From contig JAJQIJ010000001.1 of the NCBI GenBank assembly GCA_021199275.1, positions 90,473 to 154,472 of the forward strand: DNA of 64,000 nucleotides, given 5' to 3'. The DNA is from Clostridiales bacterium (GTDB lineage: Bacteria > Bacillota > Clostridia > Oscillospirales > Acutalibacteraceae). Made by a program: the position numbers and the translations under genes. The notes beneath the pieces were generated by a model. The model worked only from the letters and a program-made list of their open reading frames with translations, did no database searches and had not been told where the DNA came from. Shown one piece after another: positions 25,935 to 34,413 of the stretch. The number at the start of each line of letters is the position of its first letter. Position 1 is the stretch's first letter.

Positions 25935-26759
25935 ATGGCAAAATTTAGCATTAATTTTAAACACAAATTTACTTTTTTATATAACGCACTGGTGCTTTTG
26001 TCTTTTATTAGCGCCGCACTTTATGCTGCAAGGCTGTTGGGCGCTGCCAATACAGACAAAATAATGCTTGCCTTTTCAATAGCTGTGTTAAGCCTTTACG
26101 CGTTGGCAGCGGCGGGAACTATTTACCAAAAGCTAACAGTTATATTGGTGTTTTTAATTCTTATTACATTTTATATTGCCGTTTGGCAGGACTTTAGTGC
26201 ATATTTGGCGGCGCACATTGCCGGCAGCGCCGTTAAATACGGCGTGCTGAACATGGTTTTAAACACTTTTTCGCTTGGCGATATTGAATATATGTTCGCC
26301 TTTACTTCATATGGCGGCAGCGCTTTTATTGACGGCGAAATAGTTAACGGCGCAGTCAATTTGTTTAATTCCGGCTCCGGCTATAACACGCCGCTTTATT
26401 TAACAGGTAAATTCTTTTTGCATTTTGCGGCGGCCGGCATTGCACTTTCTTTTAAAGAACACAGGCGCCAAATACTTATAATAGCCCTTTTCGCTGTTGT
26501 AAGCGGCAATTTCACTTGCTTTCTTATTTTGCTGATGTTTTGCAAAACGCCTTATTACTTTATATTTTTGGTTTTCAGCTTTTTGTCATATTTGCTTTCG
26601 TATATGGCAAATTTAAGCGCCGGCTATTTTTGCAGCGGCGGCATAATTGAATTTTATGCGAAAAATGACGCCGTTATTTATATAACAGCGCTCGGCGTTT
26701 TGATATTGTGCATTTCATATTATGTTTCAAGGCTTGTGCATGAAAGAAAGAAATGTTAA
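25935..26759 (+). CDS. Multi-pass membrane protein, possibly a divergent PTS EIIC-like protein
   Basis: 274 residues with about seven hydrophobic segments. From memory, the stretch GEIVNGAVNLFNSG...YLTGKFFLHFAAAGIALSFKEHRR, and later LSAGYFCSGGIIEF, resembles in order and spacing the second half of glucose/maltose PTS EIIC (GDI.RF...GxFPxMMFGLPAAALAMY...FSAGLIDY). The TEPxE substrate motif expected between them is absent. There is no EIIB domain, and the protein is far shorter than a normal EIIC. It could be a non-transporting relic, a repurposed receptor, or unrelated. No clear SD is seen before the ATG. Copy 5 of the dispersed repeat follows the stop. Confidence 0.7.
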   Translation: MAKFSINFKHKFTFLYNALVLLSFISAALYAARLLGAANTDKIMLAFSIAVLSLYALAAAGTIYQKLTVILVFLILITFYIAVWQDFSAYLAAHIAGSAVKYGVLNMVLNTFSLGDIEYMFAFTSYGGSAFIDGEIVNGAVNLFNSGSGYNTPLYLTGKFFLHFAAAGIALSFKEHRRQILIIALFAVVSGNFTCFLILLMFCKTPYYFIFLVFSFLSYLLSYMANLSAGYFCSGGIIEFYAKNDAVIYITALGVLILCISYYVSRLVHERKKC

Positions 26760-26769
26760 AATAACTTAA

Positions 26770-26892
26770 TAACTTAAGGGGGAATATCCCAGCCCCCTAC
26801 AGGCTTCGGGGCCGGCATTTAATCAGCGGCGAGCATAATTTCACGCCCGGGGGCACAGCTTTGCTGATGCTTGCCACGTTGAATTTATTGAA
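26770..26892 (+). repeat. Dispersed structured intergenic repeat, copy 5
   Basis: Starts aacttaagggggaatat. Stems are GCCCC(ctacaggcttc)GGGGC, AGCGGC...GCCCG and CAGC(ttt)GCTG. The terminal hairpin has lost its apical part and reads TTGAATTTATTGAA. It ends just upstream of the AlkD-like gene, whose track start at 26861 lies inside the repeat. Confidence 0.82.
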
Positions 26893-26917
26893 GCAGATAT
26901 CGAAAAAGGGTGGTGTT

Positions 26918-27574
26918 ATGGACTTAAGACAGCAGCTTTTTGCAAAGCGTGACTTGAAATACAGGGAATTTCATAAAAAATTAATTCCCAATATTGACGA
27001 AAACAAAATAATAGGCGTGCGCGTGCCGGAACTCAGAAAAATTGCCAAGCGCCTGAATGGCAATGATTTCGCCTGGGATTATTATGAGGAAAAAATGCTG
27101 CATGGCTTTTATATAGGCTATTCAGATGAAAGCTATGAAAAAAAGCTTGCCATGCTTGATGATTTTGTGCCCAAAATAGACAACTGGGCAGTTTGCGACT
27201 GCGCGGTGGCTTCTTTTAAATTTATTAGTCAAAACCAAAAAAGCTTTTTGAAATATTTGCAAAAATATATTGAATCTGACAGAGAATATGAGCTGCGCTT
27301 TGCCGCCGTTATTTTGATGGACTATTATTTGACGGACACATATATTGACTATTGTCTTGATTTTTATTTAAATGCAAAAAGTGAACATTATTATGTAAAA
27401 ATGGCTGTTGCATGGGGACTTTCAAAGGCCTTCGCTGAATATGAAGACCGTGTATTGACCATGCTACAAAGGCATTTGCTTGACAAGGACACCGAAAGAA
27501 TGACAATAGGGAAAATCAATGATTCCTATAGAGTGAGCGCTGACGCGAAACAGCGCTTGAAATCCATAAAATAA
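26918..27574 (+). CDS. DNA alkylation repair family protein (AlkD-like HEAT repeats)
   Basis: 218 residues from the ATG at 26918, which follows AAAGGGTGGTG. The track's first 19 residues are translated repeat sequence and are left out. VRVPELRKIAKRL near the N-terminus, DNWAVCD in the middle and YVKMAVAWGLSKAF later match the AlkD-type alkylpurine glycosylase family, made of helical HEAT-like repeats. It probably removes alkylated bases, though many short clostridial members are untested. A bidirectional terminator follows directly. Confidence 0.85.
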   Translation: MDLRQQLFAKRDLKYREFHKKLIPNIDENKIIGVRVPELRKIAKRLNGNDFAWDYYEEKMLHGFYIGYSDESYEKKLAMLDDFVPKIDNWAVCDCAVASFKFISQNQKSFLKYLQKYIESDREYELRFAAVILMDYYLTDTYIDYCLDFYLNAKSEHYYVKMAVAWGLSKAFAEYEDRVLTMLQRHLLDKDTERMTIGKINDSYRVSADAKQRLKSIK

Positions 27575-27577
27575 AGA

Positions 27578-27608
27578 TAACGCCGCAGGGGAACCCTGCG
27601 GCGTTTTT
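27578..27608. terminator. Bidirectional terminator between convergent genes
   Basis: AACGCCGCAGGG(gaa)CCCTGCGGCGTT followed by TTT. The perfect 12-base stem serves the AlkD-like gene on + and the small membrane protein gene on -. Confidence 0.85.
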
Positions 27609-27610
27609 GC

Positions 27611-27793
27611 CTAAAATATGGCGGCTATGGCGCAGACAAAAGCGGCGACAGCCGCAATTGCACCCAGCACATAAACAAGGCAGCCCGGCATGCAGCCGCG
27701 CCTATACCTTCTTGGCGGTGGCGGCGGGCGATGCCCTGGGTGCCCCATTCCGGGGCCGCCCATTCCCGGGCCACCCATTCCGGGGCCTGGCAT
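27611..27793 (-). CDS. Tiny Gly/Pro/Met-rich single-pass membrane protein
   Basis: 60 residues. The track uses a TTG at 27814, but GGAGG seven bases before the ATG at 27793 fixes the start at MPGPGMGG. The first third is a GPGMGGPGM repeat, followed by RPPPPPRRYRRG, CMPGC, and one hydrophobic helix VYVLGAIAAVAAFVCAIAAIF to the end. It is probably tail-anchored with the Pro/Gly part in the cytoplasm. It lies 45 bases after the sulfatase gene on the same strand. I do not recognise the family. GC-rich repeats also leave the other frames open, so confidence is moderate. Confidence 0.6.
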   Translation of the reverse strand: MPGPGMGGPGMGGPGMGHPGHRPPPPPRRYRRGCMPGCLVYVLGAIAAVAAFVCAIAAIF

Positions 27794-27838
27794 AAGCATA
27801 CCTCCATTCTGCAAGTAAACTTCAGCGGCGTGTTTTTC

Positions 27839-29164
27839 CTATTTTTTCCTGACTGTTATTGCCGGTAAAATAACAGGGCGTTCCTCTTCGGCCGCTACCA
27901 TTTGTTCAATAAGCAGCTCGCGCAGCTCCTGACGCACATGCTTATATTTTTTATCTTTAATGAGGTTGTACTTTTCTATAGGGTCGTGTTTCAGGTCATA
28001 AAGATAATCTTCAAAATAAACGCTGCTCTTGCTGTGGGCATAGCCTGTAATTCCCAAATCTCTTACGGCATATTTGAAACGCTCTGTTCTTATTGCCCTG
28101 CCGCACTGGCTTTCGCTTATTTGCATAAATACGCAGGTGCGCTTTTCGTCCGGGTTATTAATCTGCTTTGTCAAATCAACGCCCATATAATGTTTGGGAA
28201 TGTCTATTCCTGCCATTGACAGCAGAGTCGGCGGCATGTCAATAAGGCTTGAAAGGCGTGTTTCGGTTTTTCCGCCCTCAAAACCGCCGCCCTTTATTAT
28301 AAGCGGCGTCCTGCTGGCGCTTTCATGGCAGCTGCGTTTATATTCAAGGTTTCTTGTTTTGAAATGGCTGCCGTGGTCGCTTGTGTAAACTATTATTGTG
28401 TCGTCATATATTCCAAGCTCTTTAAGCTTTGCAACAAGCCTGCCAACATTATAGTCAAGCCTGTTTATGGCTGAAATATAGTCGGGGTACATTTCATTGT
28501 AATCGCCCTTTAAAAACGTCAGGTCGTCAGGAATGGGGTAATCCTTGAATTGGTCTATGGTTTCCTTGAAACCCTCATAACAATGGCGGTCGTTTTGGTG
28601 GTGCGGCTCCAGCTGGCTGACAAACATGAAAAACGGCTTTTCCTTGTCGCAATTGTCAAGATATTCAAGCGCATAGTCGTTTATGCAGTCTGCACGGTAT
28701 CCTTTGAAGTCAAGCTGATTCCCGTCTCCGTCAAACACATAGCCGTCATAACCGTGAGATGTGAATTCAAGACAGTCAGCCGCGCGCCAATATTGGTATT
28801 CGCCTTGGCGCTCTTTCGGAATTGCAGTCTTTTCACAGTGCAGCCCAATGCCCGGGTAACGGTCAGACGCAAGGTGCCATTTGCCTATGTAAGCCGTTTG
28901 GTAACCCGCTTCGTTAAAATATCTTGCAAGCGGCGGAATGTCGCGCGGCAGCGCGATTCCGTTCCAGCAGCAGCCCACCTGCGTTGCATACATTCCGCTT
29001 TGCAGGCAAGACCTTGCCGGGCCGCAAACAGGCTGGCAGGTGAAATTGTTTTCAAACATAACGCCCTCATCTTTAAGCTTCATTAAATTAGGCGTTACGC
29101 GCTCGTTTACAGTGTCCCACCTCTGTTGGTCTGAAAAATAAAAAATTATATTTTTTCTGCCCAT
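27839..29164 (-). CDS. Sulfatase (alkaline-phosphatase superfamily), Cys-type
   Basis: 441 residues. The N-terminal NIIFYFSDQQRWDTV holds the first metal ligands. CGPARSCLQSG (C47) is the CxPxR motif whose Cys becomes formylglycine, here with Ala at the fourth position. GKWHLA and TSDHGSHF are further active-site blocks. No signal peptide is evident, so the substrate is probably an imported sulfated sugar or a small sulfate ester. Maturation needs an anaerobic sulfatase-maturing enzyme, which is not in this window. The TauE/SafE permease gene just upstream on the same strand could export sulfite, sulfate or a sulfonate product (inference). Confidence 0.88.
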   Translation of the reverse strand: MGRKNIIFYFSDQQRWDTVNERVTPNLMKLKDEGVMFENNFTCQPVCGPARSCLQSGMYATQVGCCWNGIALPRDIPPLARYFNEAGYQTAYIGKWHLASDRYPGIGLHCEKTAIPKERQGEYQYWRAADCLEFTSHGYDGYVFDGDGNQLDFKGYRADCINDYALEYLDNCDKEKPFFMFVSQLEPHHQNDRHCYEGFKETIDQFKDYPIPDDLTFLKGDYNEMYPDYISAINRLDYNVGRLVAKLKELGIYDDTIIVYTSDHGSHFKTRNLEYKRSCHESASRTPLIIKGGGFEGGKTETRLSSLIDMPPTLLSMAGIDIPKHYMGVDLTKQINNPDEKRTCVFMQISESQCGRAIRTERFKYAVRDLGITGYAHSKSSVYFEDYLYDLKHDPIEKYNLIKDKKYKHVRQELRELLIEQMVAAEEERPVILPAITVRKK

Positions 29165-29238
29165 GTTTTAACCTCCGTTTTATCTAAATTTATTAACTGA
29201 ATTAGGTGCTTTCGCGAAAACACGCCGCCGAAACAGCG

Positions 29239-30021
29239 CTATGCCAAAAAGCCCGTAATGGCGTTATAAAAATTAATTGCAGCCACAAAAGATATTGCCA
29301 CTGTAAAGACCTTTGACAGGAATTTGTCGCTGCATTTTTTATTAAGCCGCGCGCCTATAACCCCGCCTATGCCCGCGCAGGCTATCGCTATAACAAGAGT
29401 CAGCCAATTCACGTCAGGAATGCTGCCGGTAACTGCCATTGTAATCAGCTTTGTAAGCTGGCTGAAAAAAATCATGCCAACGCTGTAAACAGCGGCGTCT
29501 TTAATGTTAATTGAAAAGAACAAAACAAGAAACGCCACGTTTATAGGCCCGCCGCCAATGCCCAAAAAAGACGCTATAACGCCAATAAACAGCCCCACAG
29601 CTGCCGTGCCGGCAATGCCCTTTACCTGAAAGCTGCGTTTACTTTTTGCATTCATGCATATCAGCGCCACAATCAGCAGCGTGCCAAGCACTATGCCCTG
29701 TATGCTTTTGAGCAATGAATTGTCAACCAAAGCGCTAAGCTTGTTAAACAGCAGTGTGCCAAGCATGCCCCCAACAACAGACCCGGCTGAAAGAGTCAGC
29801 AAAAACTTTGCGTCAATTTTTGTTTTTGAAATAATATGCTTTGCCGACGAGGTTATGCTCATAAAAAACACTGAACAGGAAGATATGAAATTAACCACAG
29901 CCACCGTGTCGTAACCTATTAAGTCAAGCACCGGCTTTATTATAACGCCGCTGCCTATTCCGACAAGCGCGCCTAAAAGGGTTGAACAAAAAATAATTAC
30001 CGCATAAACTAAATTAATCAT
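29239..30021 (-). CDS. TauE/SafE family permease
   Basis: About 260 residues with eight or so hydrophobic segments arranged as two repeats: LLGALVGIGSGVIIKP at the N-terminus and IGVIASFLGIGGGPINVAF in the middle, both typical of TauE/SafE (DUF81) exporters for sulfite, sulfoacetate and other organic anions. The ATG at 30021 overlaps the MscS stop (ATGATTAA). The track's TTG five codons upstream is less likely. It lies between mscS and the sulfatase gene in one minus-strand unit, which fits handling of sulfur anions. The substrate is unproven. Confidence 0.85.
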   Translation of the reverse strand: MINLVYAVIIFCSTLLGALVGIGSGVIIKPVLDLIGYDTVAVVNFISSCSVFFMSITSSAKHIISKTKIDAKFLLTLSAGSVVGGMLGTLLFNKLSALVDNSLLKSIQGIVLGTLLIVALICMNAKSKRSFQVKGIAGTAAVGLFIGVIASFLGIGGGPINVAFLVLFFSINIKDAAVYSVGMIFFSQLTKLITMAVTGSIPDVNWLTLVIAIACAGIGGVIGARLNKKCSDKFLSKVFTVAISFVAAINFYNAITGFLA

Positions 30022-31093
30022 CTTTACCGTTTTCAACTATAATGCTTTTGGTGTCGAAAGCAAAATCAGTGTCGTTGCTTTCAATAATTTCCTTTAGCTT
30101 ATAGTTGATTTCCTCTGTAATTTTATAATATTCTTCGATGTCAGTAACATTGACATAGCAGCGTATTTCCAGCGCCAGGGCAGACGCTTCATATTCGGCA
30201 AAGCGCACGCGAATATTGCCCTTGTCTGTTTCGGGCAAAGACTCAAGGTATTTTCTTATTTCATTTTCGCATTTTAACAGCACGTCTGACTTTGTTGAAT
30301 AAACCAACCCGACTTTAATTTCAAACAGCCGCTTTGTAAGCATGGCGTGGTTTATTATTGACGCGTTTGAAAGCGTTGTGTTCGGCACTATTATAACAGA
30401 ATCGTCAAACAGGCGAACCCTTGTTGAACGCATTGTAATGTCTTCAACAGTGCCCTTGAAGCAGTCTGTTTCAATTACGTCGCCAACGTTAAACGGGCGG
30501 TCAAAAATAAGCACAAAACCTGAAATAAGGTCTTGCAGGGTGCTTTGAGCCGCCAACGAAACCGCCAGCCCGCCAACTCCGAGCCCGGTGATAAGCCCGC
30601 TTATGTTATAGCCAAGCTCTGACACAACCATAACAATTGCCAGCATTACTATAACTGCTTTAAGTATGTTTGAAATGAATTTAACCGCGGCGCCGTTTAC
30701 TGAGCCGGAATCATCGCCAAGGTGCAGCACCGAAGTCAAATTTTCTGAAATAAATGAAACTATGCACCATGAAATAATTAATATGCAGGCAATCTGAAAC
30801 GCGCTTACAACCGCGCTGTTTGTGAAATTAATATAAACCCCTATGAAAAGGCCTATTATAATAAACAAAATGCGCACGGGGCGTTCCAGGCTTGTGTTGT
30901 AAGTTAGGCGCAGATTTTCATTTTTTGAAAAGAAAATTTTACCTGTTATTTTCAGAAAAAGCTTTGATAGAGTTTTGCTCAGCAGGCAGAAAAGGGCGAA
31001 AATTATAATTCCGCCGCCGATTTTAAAAACGGCAGAAAATGTTTTTATAAAATCAATAACGGAATTTAAAATGTGAAACACCGCCTTTTTCAT
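30014..31093 (-). CDS. MscS-type mechanosensitive channel
   Basis: 359 residues. Several N-terminal membrane segments are followed by a pore-lining helix rich in Gly/Ala (ISGLITGLGVGGLAVSLAAQSTLQDLISG), the MscS TM3 pattern. The beta domain (FNVGDVIET...STRVRLFDDSVIIVPNTTLSNASI) and a C-terminal alpha/beta vestibule complete the fold. It releases solutes on hypo-osmotic shock. It starts 19 bases after the FkbM gene and overlaps the TauE gene start, so the three genes are probably one transcript. Confidence 0.9.
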   Translation of the reverse strand: MKKAVFHILNSVIDFIKTFSAVFKIGGGIIIFALFCLLSKTLSKLFLKITGKIFFSKNENLRLTYNTSLERPVRILFIIIGLFIGVYINFTNSAVVSAFQIACILIISWCIVSFISENLTSVLHLGDDSGSVNGAAVKFISNILKAVIVMLAIVMVVSELGYNISGLITGLGVGGLAVSLAAQSTLQDLISGFVLIFDRPFNVGDVIETDCFKGTVEDITMRSTRVRLFDDSVIIVPNTTLSNASIINHAMLTKRLFEIKVGLVYSTKSDVLLKCENEIRKYLESLPETDKGNIRVRFAEYEASALALEIRCYVNVTDIEEYYKITEEINYKLKEIIESNDTDFAFDTKSIIVENGKDD

Positions 31094-31112
31094 GTTTTGT
31101 CATAGCGCCATT

Positions 31113-32216
31113 TCAGTCTGCAATACAGTAAAAATTGCTTTCCCAGGCAGGCACATAGGGGCTGTGGCGGAAATATATTTTATATCTGTCGCTGAGCTTT
31201 AATATTGCCTGCGGAATTGAAAATAAATCTTCGCTTCTGTGGTATGCGCATATATAAAGCTTCGGCAAATATTTTTTAATGGTTTTTTCACAGCCGGCAA
31301 GCGCTTTTAATTCGGCGCCTTCAATGTCCATTTTCAGCAATGTAACTTCGCTGCCTATTAATGAATCAATGTCGCACACTTCAATGGCACTGCCGCTTGA
31401 AGACATGTGCGAATTGCGCCCCTCGCCGGCGCTGAAAATCAGCCGGTCGCGTTTTGACCAGGCGCCGATATTGTAAAGTGTTATGCCTTGCATGCCGGCG
31501 GTGTTTTTTTGCAGCTTGCAAAAATTTTTACTGTCCGGCTCAAGGGCGTATATATGCCTGTAGCTGTTGTTTGTGTATTCGGCAAATTCCCGCACAGTGT
31601 CGCCGTTGTAGGCGCCCATGTCAACTATTGTTTCATTGCCTGTCAGGCGCAATATGTTTTTGTAAATGCTTGCCTTGTCGGGCACGAAAGATGTGTAAAG
31701 GTATTTTACTTTACCGCTTATTTTATAATTAATTATGTTTTCATATACGCGGCGGCTTTCATCGTCAGCCAGGCGGGAATATACAAAGTCAAAGCTTCCT
31801 TTGTTTTCGCAAAAAAAAGACTTTGTAAACATAGTGCTGCCGCAAACCGGAATGTCAGGTGCAAACAGGGTGCGGCATTTTGAATAAAATTCAATTTTTT
31901 GCAAAACCTCAGGCACGTTGGTTCCGAATGAAACCACTATTACAAAGTCTTGAAAACGCGAACATATGTCTGAATACTTAACAACAGTCATGCCGTGAAA
32001 GGTTTGATATCTTACGAAGTCATCGCTTGCGAATATGCCGGCGGCTTTTATGCCAAGGCGCGCAAATTCTGCCAAAATTCTGTCAGCACCGTTGCCCATG
32101 CCGTACAGCACTATGGGGCGCTTTTCGTTTAACAGTGACTGCCATACGTCAGTTTCGGTAATATTAAGTTCGGCGCGTTTATTAAACGTGGGTAAACACC
32201 TGCCATAAATAGACAA
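31113..32216 (-). CDS. FkbM-family methyltransferase with N-terminal Rossmann-like domain
   Basis: 367 residues. Residues 30-110 (VLYGMGNGADRILAEFARLGI... VIVVSFGTN) look like a nucleotide-sugar-type Rossmann segment often found before FkbM domains. Residues 190-360 are the SAM-dependent methyltransferase: IVDMGAYNGDTVREF, HIYALEPD and LLKMDIEGAELKALAG. Such proteins usually O-methylate polysaccharides or small metabolites. It is first in the minus-strand unit, behind a good promoter. The target is unknown and no capsule genes are adjacent. Confidence 0.85.
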   Translation of the reverse strand: MSIYGRCLPTFNKRAELNITETDVWQSLLNEKRPIVLYGMGNGADRILAEFARLGIKAAGIFASDDFVRYQTFHGMTVVKYSDICSRFQDFVIVVSFGTNVPEVLQKIEFYSKCRTLFAPDIPVCGSTMFTKSFFCENKGSFDFVYSRLADDESRRVYENIINYKISGKVKYLYTSFVPDKASIYKNILRLTGNETIVDMGAYNGDTVREFAEYTNNSYRHIYALEPDSKNFCKLQKNTAGMQGITLYNIGAWSKRDRLIFSAGEGRNSHMSSSGSAIEVCDIDSLIGSEVTLLKMDIEGAELKALAGCEKTIKKYLPKLYICAYHRSEDLFSIPQAILKLSDRYKIYFRHSPYVPAWESNFYCIAD

Positions 32217-32239
32217 AATCAGACAAAATCCTTAACTTG

Positions 32240-32268
32240 ATTATAGCACAGCCCATATTACTTTACAA
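32240..32268 (-). promoter_or_regulatory. Promoter of the FkbM-MscS-TauE-sulfatase unit
   Basis: On the minus strand TTGTAA, a 17-base spacer, then TATAAT, about 24 bases before the start codon. Confidence 0.75.
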
Positions 32269-32269
32269 G

Positions 32270-32460
32270 TGGAAATATTGCGCTAAGGGCCCTGCTCGGC
32301 GCGGCAATGAAAAGCAAAGCATGCCGCCTGTAAAGGTGAAAAGCCTTTCAAAGGCGGCGGCGCAGCCGCATGCGCCATAAAAACAGCTAAAAACACATTG
32401 CATGCCGGCGGGCACTGCATTTTTTGTTTAAAACCAAATAAATTATATCATAGTTTATAG
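32270..32460. other. Hairpin-rich, GC-rich stretch in a divergent intergenic region
   Basis: There is no gene here. A long imperfect stem joins GCATGCCGCC to GGCGGCGGC...GCATGC, with an inner AAAGG/CCTTT loop. Downstream, TGCATGCC(ggcg)GGCAcTGCA is followed by TTTTTTG, a terminator-like end on the + strand although no + gene precedes it. This could be an unannotated small RNA. No promoter of quality is seen directly before it. Confidence 0.35.
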
Positions 32461-32463
32461 TAC

Positions 32464-32492
32464 TTTACAAGCAAAAAAAAATGGTATATAAT
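32464..32492 (+). promoter_or_regulatory. Promoter of the CBS-phoH-ybeY-era block
   Basis: TTTACA, a 17-base A-rich spacer, then TATAAT, about 160 bases before the first ATG. The long leader holds GC-rich hairpins around 32505-32600. Confidence 0.75.
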
Positions 32493-32650
32493 TAATATAC
32501 ATGTCACCGCCGTTTGGGCGGCAGCGCTTGTAATGGCCGCCTTTACAGCTTTTTCCTTGCAGCTAATCGGCAAGGCACTGCACCTTGCCGGCGAATGTTT
32601 AAGTCGGCCAATCTGCCGAAAACGTTAAAACACAGGGGGTTTGTGCCTTT

Positions 32651-33454
32651 ATGGCAGGCAATCTATTAAAAAGGTTCAGAAAAAATTCAACTGAAGACGA
32701 AATCAAGCAGCTTGTTGACGAAGACGAAAATGTGGGCGAGCTGCAGGTGTCGCAGCGCAGAATGATAAATAATATTTTCCGTTTTGACGATATTACCGCC
32801 GGTGAAATAATGACCCACAGAACAGACATTGAAGCTTTGTCTTCGTCTGCGTCTGTTACAGACGCCGCGCGAATGTCAATAGAAAACGGCTTTTCACGAA
32901 TTCCTGTTTATGACGAAGATTTAGATAATATAACAGGCATAATCTATGTAAAGGATTTGCTTAAATTTGTCGGCAAGCCGCTTTCCGGCAGCGAAAAGCT
33001 TACAGATTATATGCGCAGCGCCCTTTTTGTGCCCGAATCCATTCCGTGTCTTACTCTTTTTTCAAAAATGACTGAAATGCATATACAGCTTGCCGTTGTT
33101 ATTGACGAATACGGCGGCACTGCGGGCATAGTTTCCATGGAAGATATATTGGAAAGCATAGTGGGCAGCATTCAAGACGAATATGACGACGAAGGGGCGC
33201 AATTCAAAAAAATAGACGACAATAATTATATTTTTGACGGAATCACCCCAATTGAAAAGGTTGAAAAAATAATAAACATGCGCCTGCCCAGGGGCGACTA
33301 TGACACGCTGGCAGGGTTTTTCATAAATCTTTTAGGCTTTCTGCCCGAAGGCAACGAGCCGGAAACCCCGGCCGCCAAATATGAAAAATTGAAGCTTACC
33401 GTGTTAAATGTTGAAGACAGACGAATTGAAAAAATTAAGGTAGAGATAGATTAA
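32651..33454 (+). CDS. CorC/YbeX-like CBS-domain protein (soluble)
   Basis: 267 residues with no membrane segments. Residues 45-185 hold a pair of CBS domains (ITAGEIMTHRTDI... VVIDEYGGTAGIVSMEDILESIVG) and residues 190-267 the CorC/HlyC transporter-associated domain. The DUF21 membrane domain of the usual clostridial hemolysin-like proteins is missing. It stands directly before phoH and ybeY, the same neighbourhood as E. coli ybeX (corC) beside ybeZ-ybeY. That points to a role linked to ribosome or RNA metabolism, or to magnesium. The stop overlaps the phoH ATG (TAATG). Confidence 0.85.
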   Translation: MAGNLLKRFRKNSTEDEIKQLVDEDENVGELQVSQRRMINNIFRFDDITAGEIMTHRTDIEALSSSASVTDAARMSIENGFSRIPVYDEDLDNITGIIYVKDLLKFVGKPLSGSEKLTDYMRSALFVPESIPCLTLFSKMTEMHIQLAVVIDEYGGTAGIVSMEDILESIVGSIQDEYDDEGAQFKKIDDNNYIFDGITPIEKVEKIINMRLPRGDYDTLAGFFINLLGFLPEGNEPETPAAKYEKLKLTVLNVEDRRIEKIKVEID

Positions 33455-34413
33455 TGGCAGAAAAAATAATTTCTTTTGACACGGCGAATCAGCCGGTCCT
33501 TTTCGGCGCGTTTGACAGGAATATAAAAATAATAGAAAATGAATATTCCGTTTCGGTTGTCAGCCGTGGGGACGAGCTTAAAATAATTGGCGGCGAAGCG
33601 CAGGCCGAAGCTGCGGCAAAGGCAATTTTTGGGCTCATTGAAATAATAGACAGGGGCGAAACACCGACAGACCAAAACGTGCGCTATGTAATAAGCCTTG
33701 TAAACGAGGGAAATGAGGGCAAAATTAAATCTCTTCCGGCTGAAGCCATATGCGTCTCTTCCGCCGGAAAGCCCATTAAGCCTAAAACCATAGGGCAGAA
33801 AAAATATTGCGAAGCTATTGACAAAAACACAATCACAATCGGCGTGGGGCCGGCAGGCACGGGCAAAACTTATCTTGCGGTTGCCATGGCGGTCAGCGCG
33901 TTTCGCGCAAAGCAGGTTGGCAGAATTATTCTTACGCGCCCTGCCGTTGAAGCCGGGGAAAAGCTTGGCTTTTTGCCGGGTGATTTGCAAAGCAAGGTTG
34001 ACCCTTATTTGCGCCCGCTTTATGACGCGCTGTTTGAAATGCTTGGCGCAGACGCGTTTCAGCGCTGCCAGGAACGCGGTGTAATTGAAGTTGCGCCGCT
34101 TGCTTACATGCGCGGGCGCACGCTTGACGACAGCTTCATAATTCTTGACGAAGCGCAGAACACCACGCCGCAGCAGATGAAGATGTTTCTTACCAGGCTT
34201 GGCTTTAATTCAAAAATGGTTGTCACCGGCGATATTACGCAGATAGATTTGCCTGACGGTAAAAAGTCGGGGCTGAAAACCGTTATGAAAATTCTTAAAA
34301 ATATTGACGACATAGAAATTTGCAAATTCAGCCAAAAAGACGTTATACGCCATAAATTAGTGCAGGACATAATTAATGCCTATGAAAAGTATGAAACGGA
34401 GGTGCGCCGTTGA
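33454..34413 (+). CDS. phoH: PhoH-family ATPase (YbeZ-like)
   Basis: 319 residues. A short N-terminal RNA-binding-like segment precedes the PhoH ATPase: Walker A GPAGTGKTYLA (about residue 131), Walker B FIILDEAQNTTPQQMKMFLTRLG and VTGDITQIDLP. It partners with YbeY in rRNA maturation and quality control in other bacteria. It is translationally coupled on both sides, with the start overlapping the CBS gene stop and the stop overlapping the ybeY TTG. Confidence 0.93.
   Translation: MAEKIISFDTANQPVLFGAFDRNIKIIENEYSVSVVSRGDELKIIGGEAQAEAAAKAIFGLIEIIDRGETPTDQNVRYVISLVNEGNEGKIKSLPAEAICVSSAGKPIKPKTIGQKKYCEAIDKNTITIGVGPAGTGKTYLAVAMAVSAFRAKQVGRIILTRPAVEAGEKLGFLPGDLQSKVDPYLRPLYDALFEMLGADAFQRCQERGVIEVAPLAYMRGRTLDDSFIILDEAQNTTPQQMKMFLTRLGFNSKMVVTGDITQIDLPDGKKSGLKTVMKILKNIDDIEICKFSQKDVIRHKLVQDIINAYEKYETEVRR

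Noticed and set aside
26861-26917. N-terminal extension of the AlkD-like protein
   Set aside because: Encoded by the 3' part of repeat copy 5. The ATG at 26918 has the SD.
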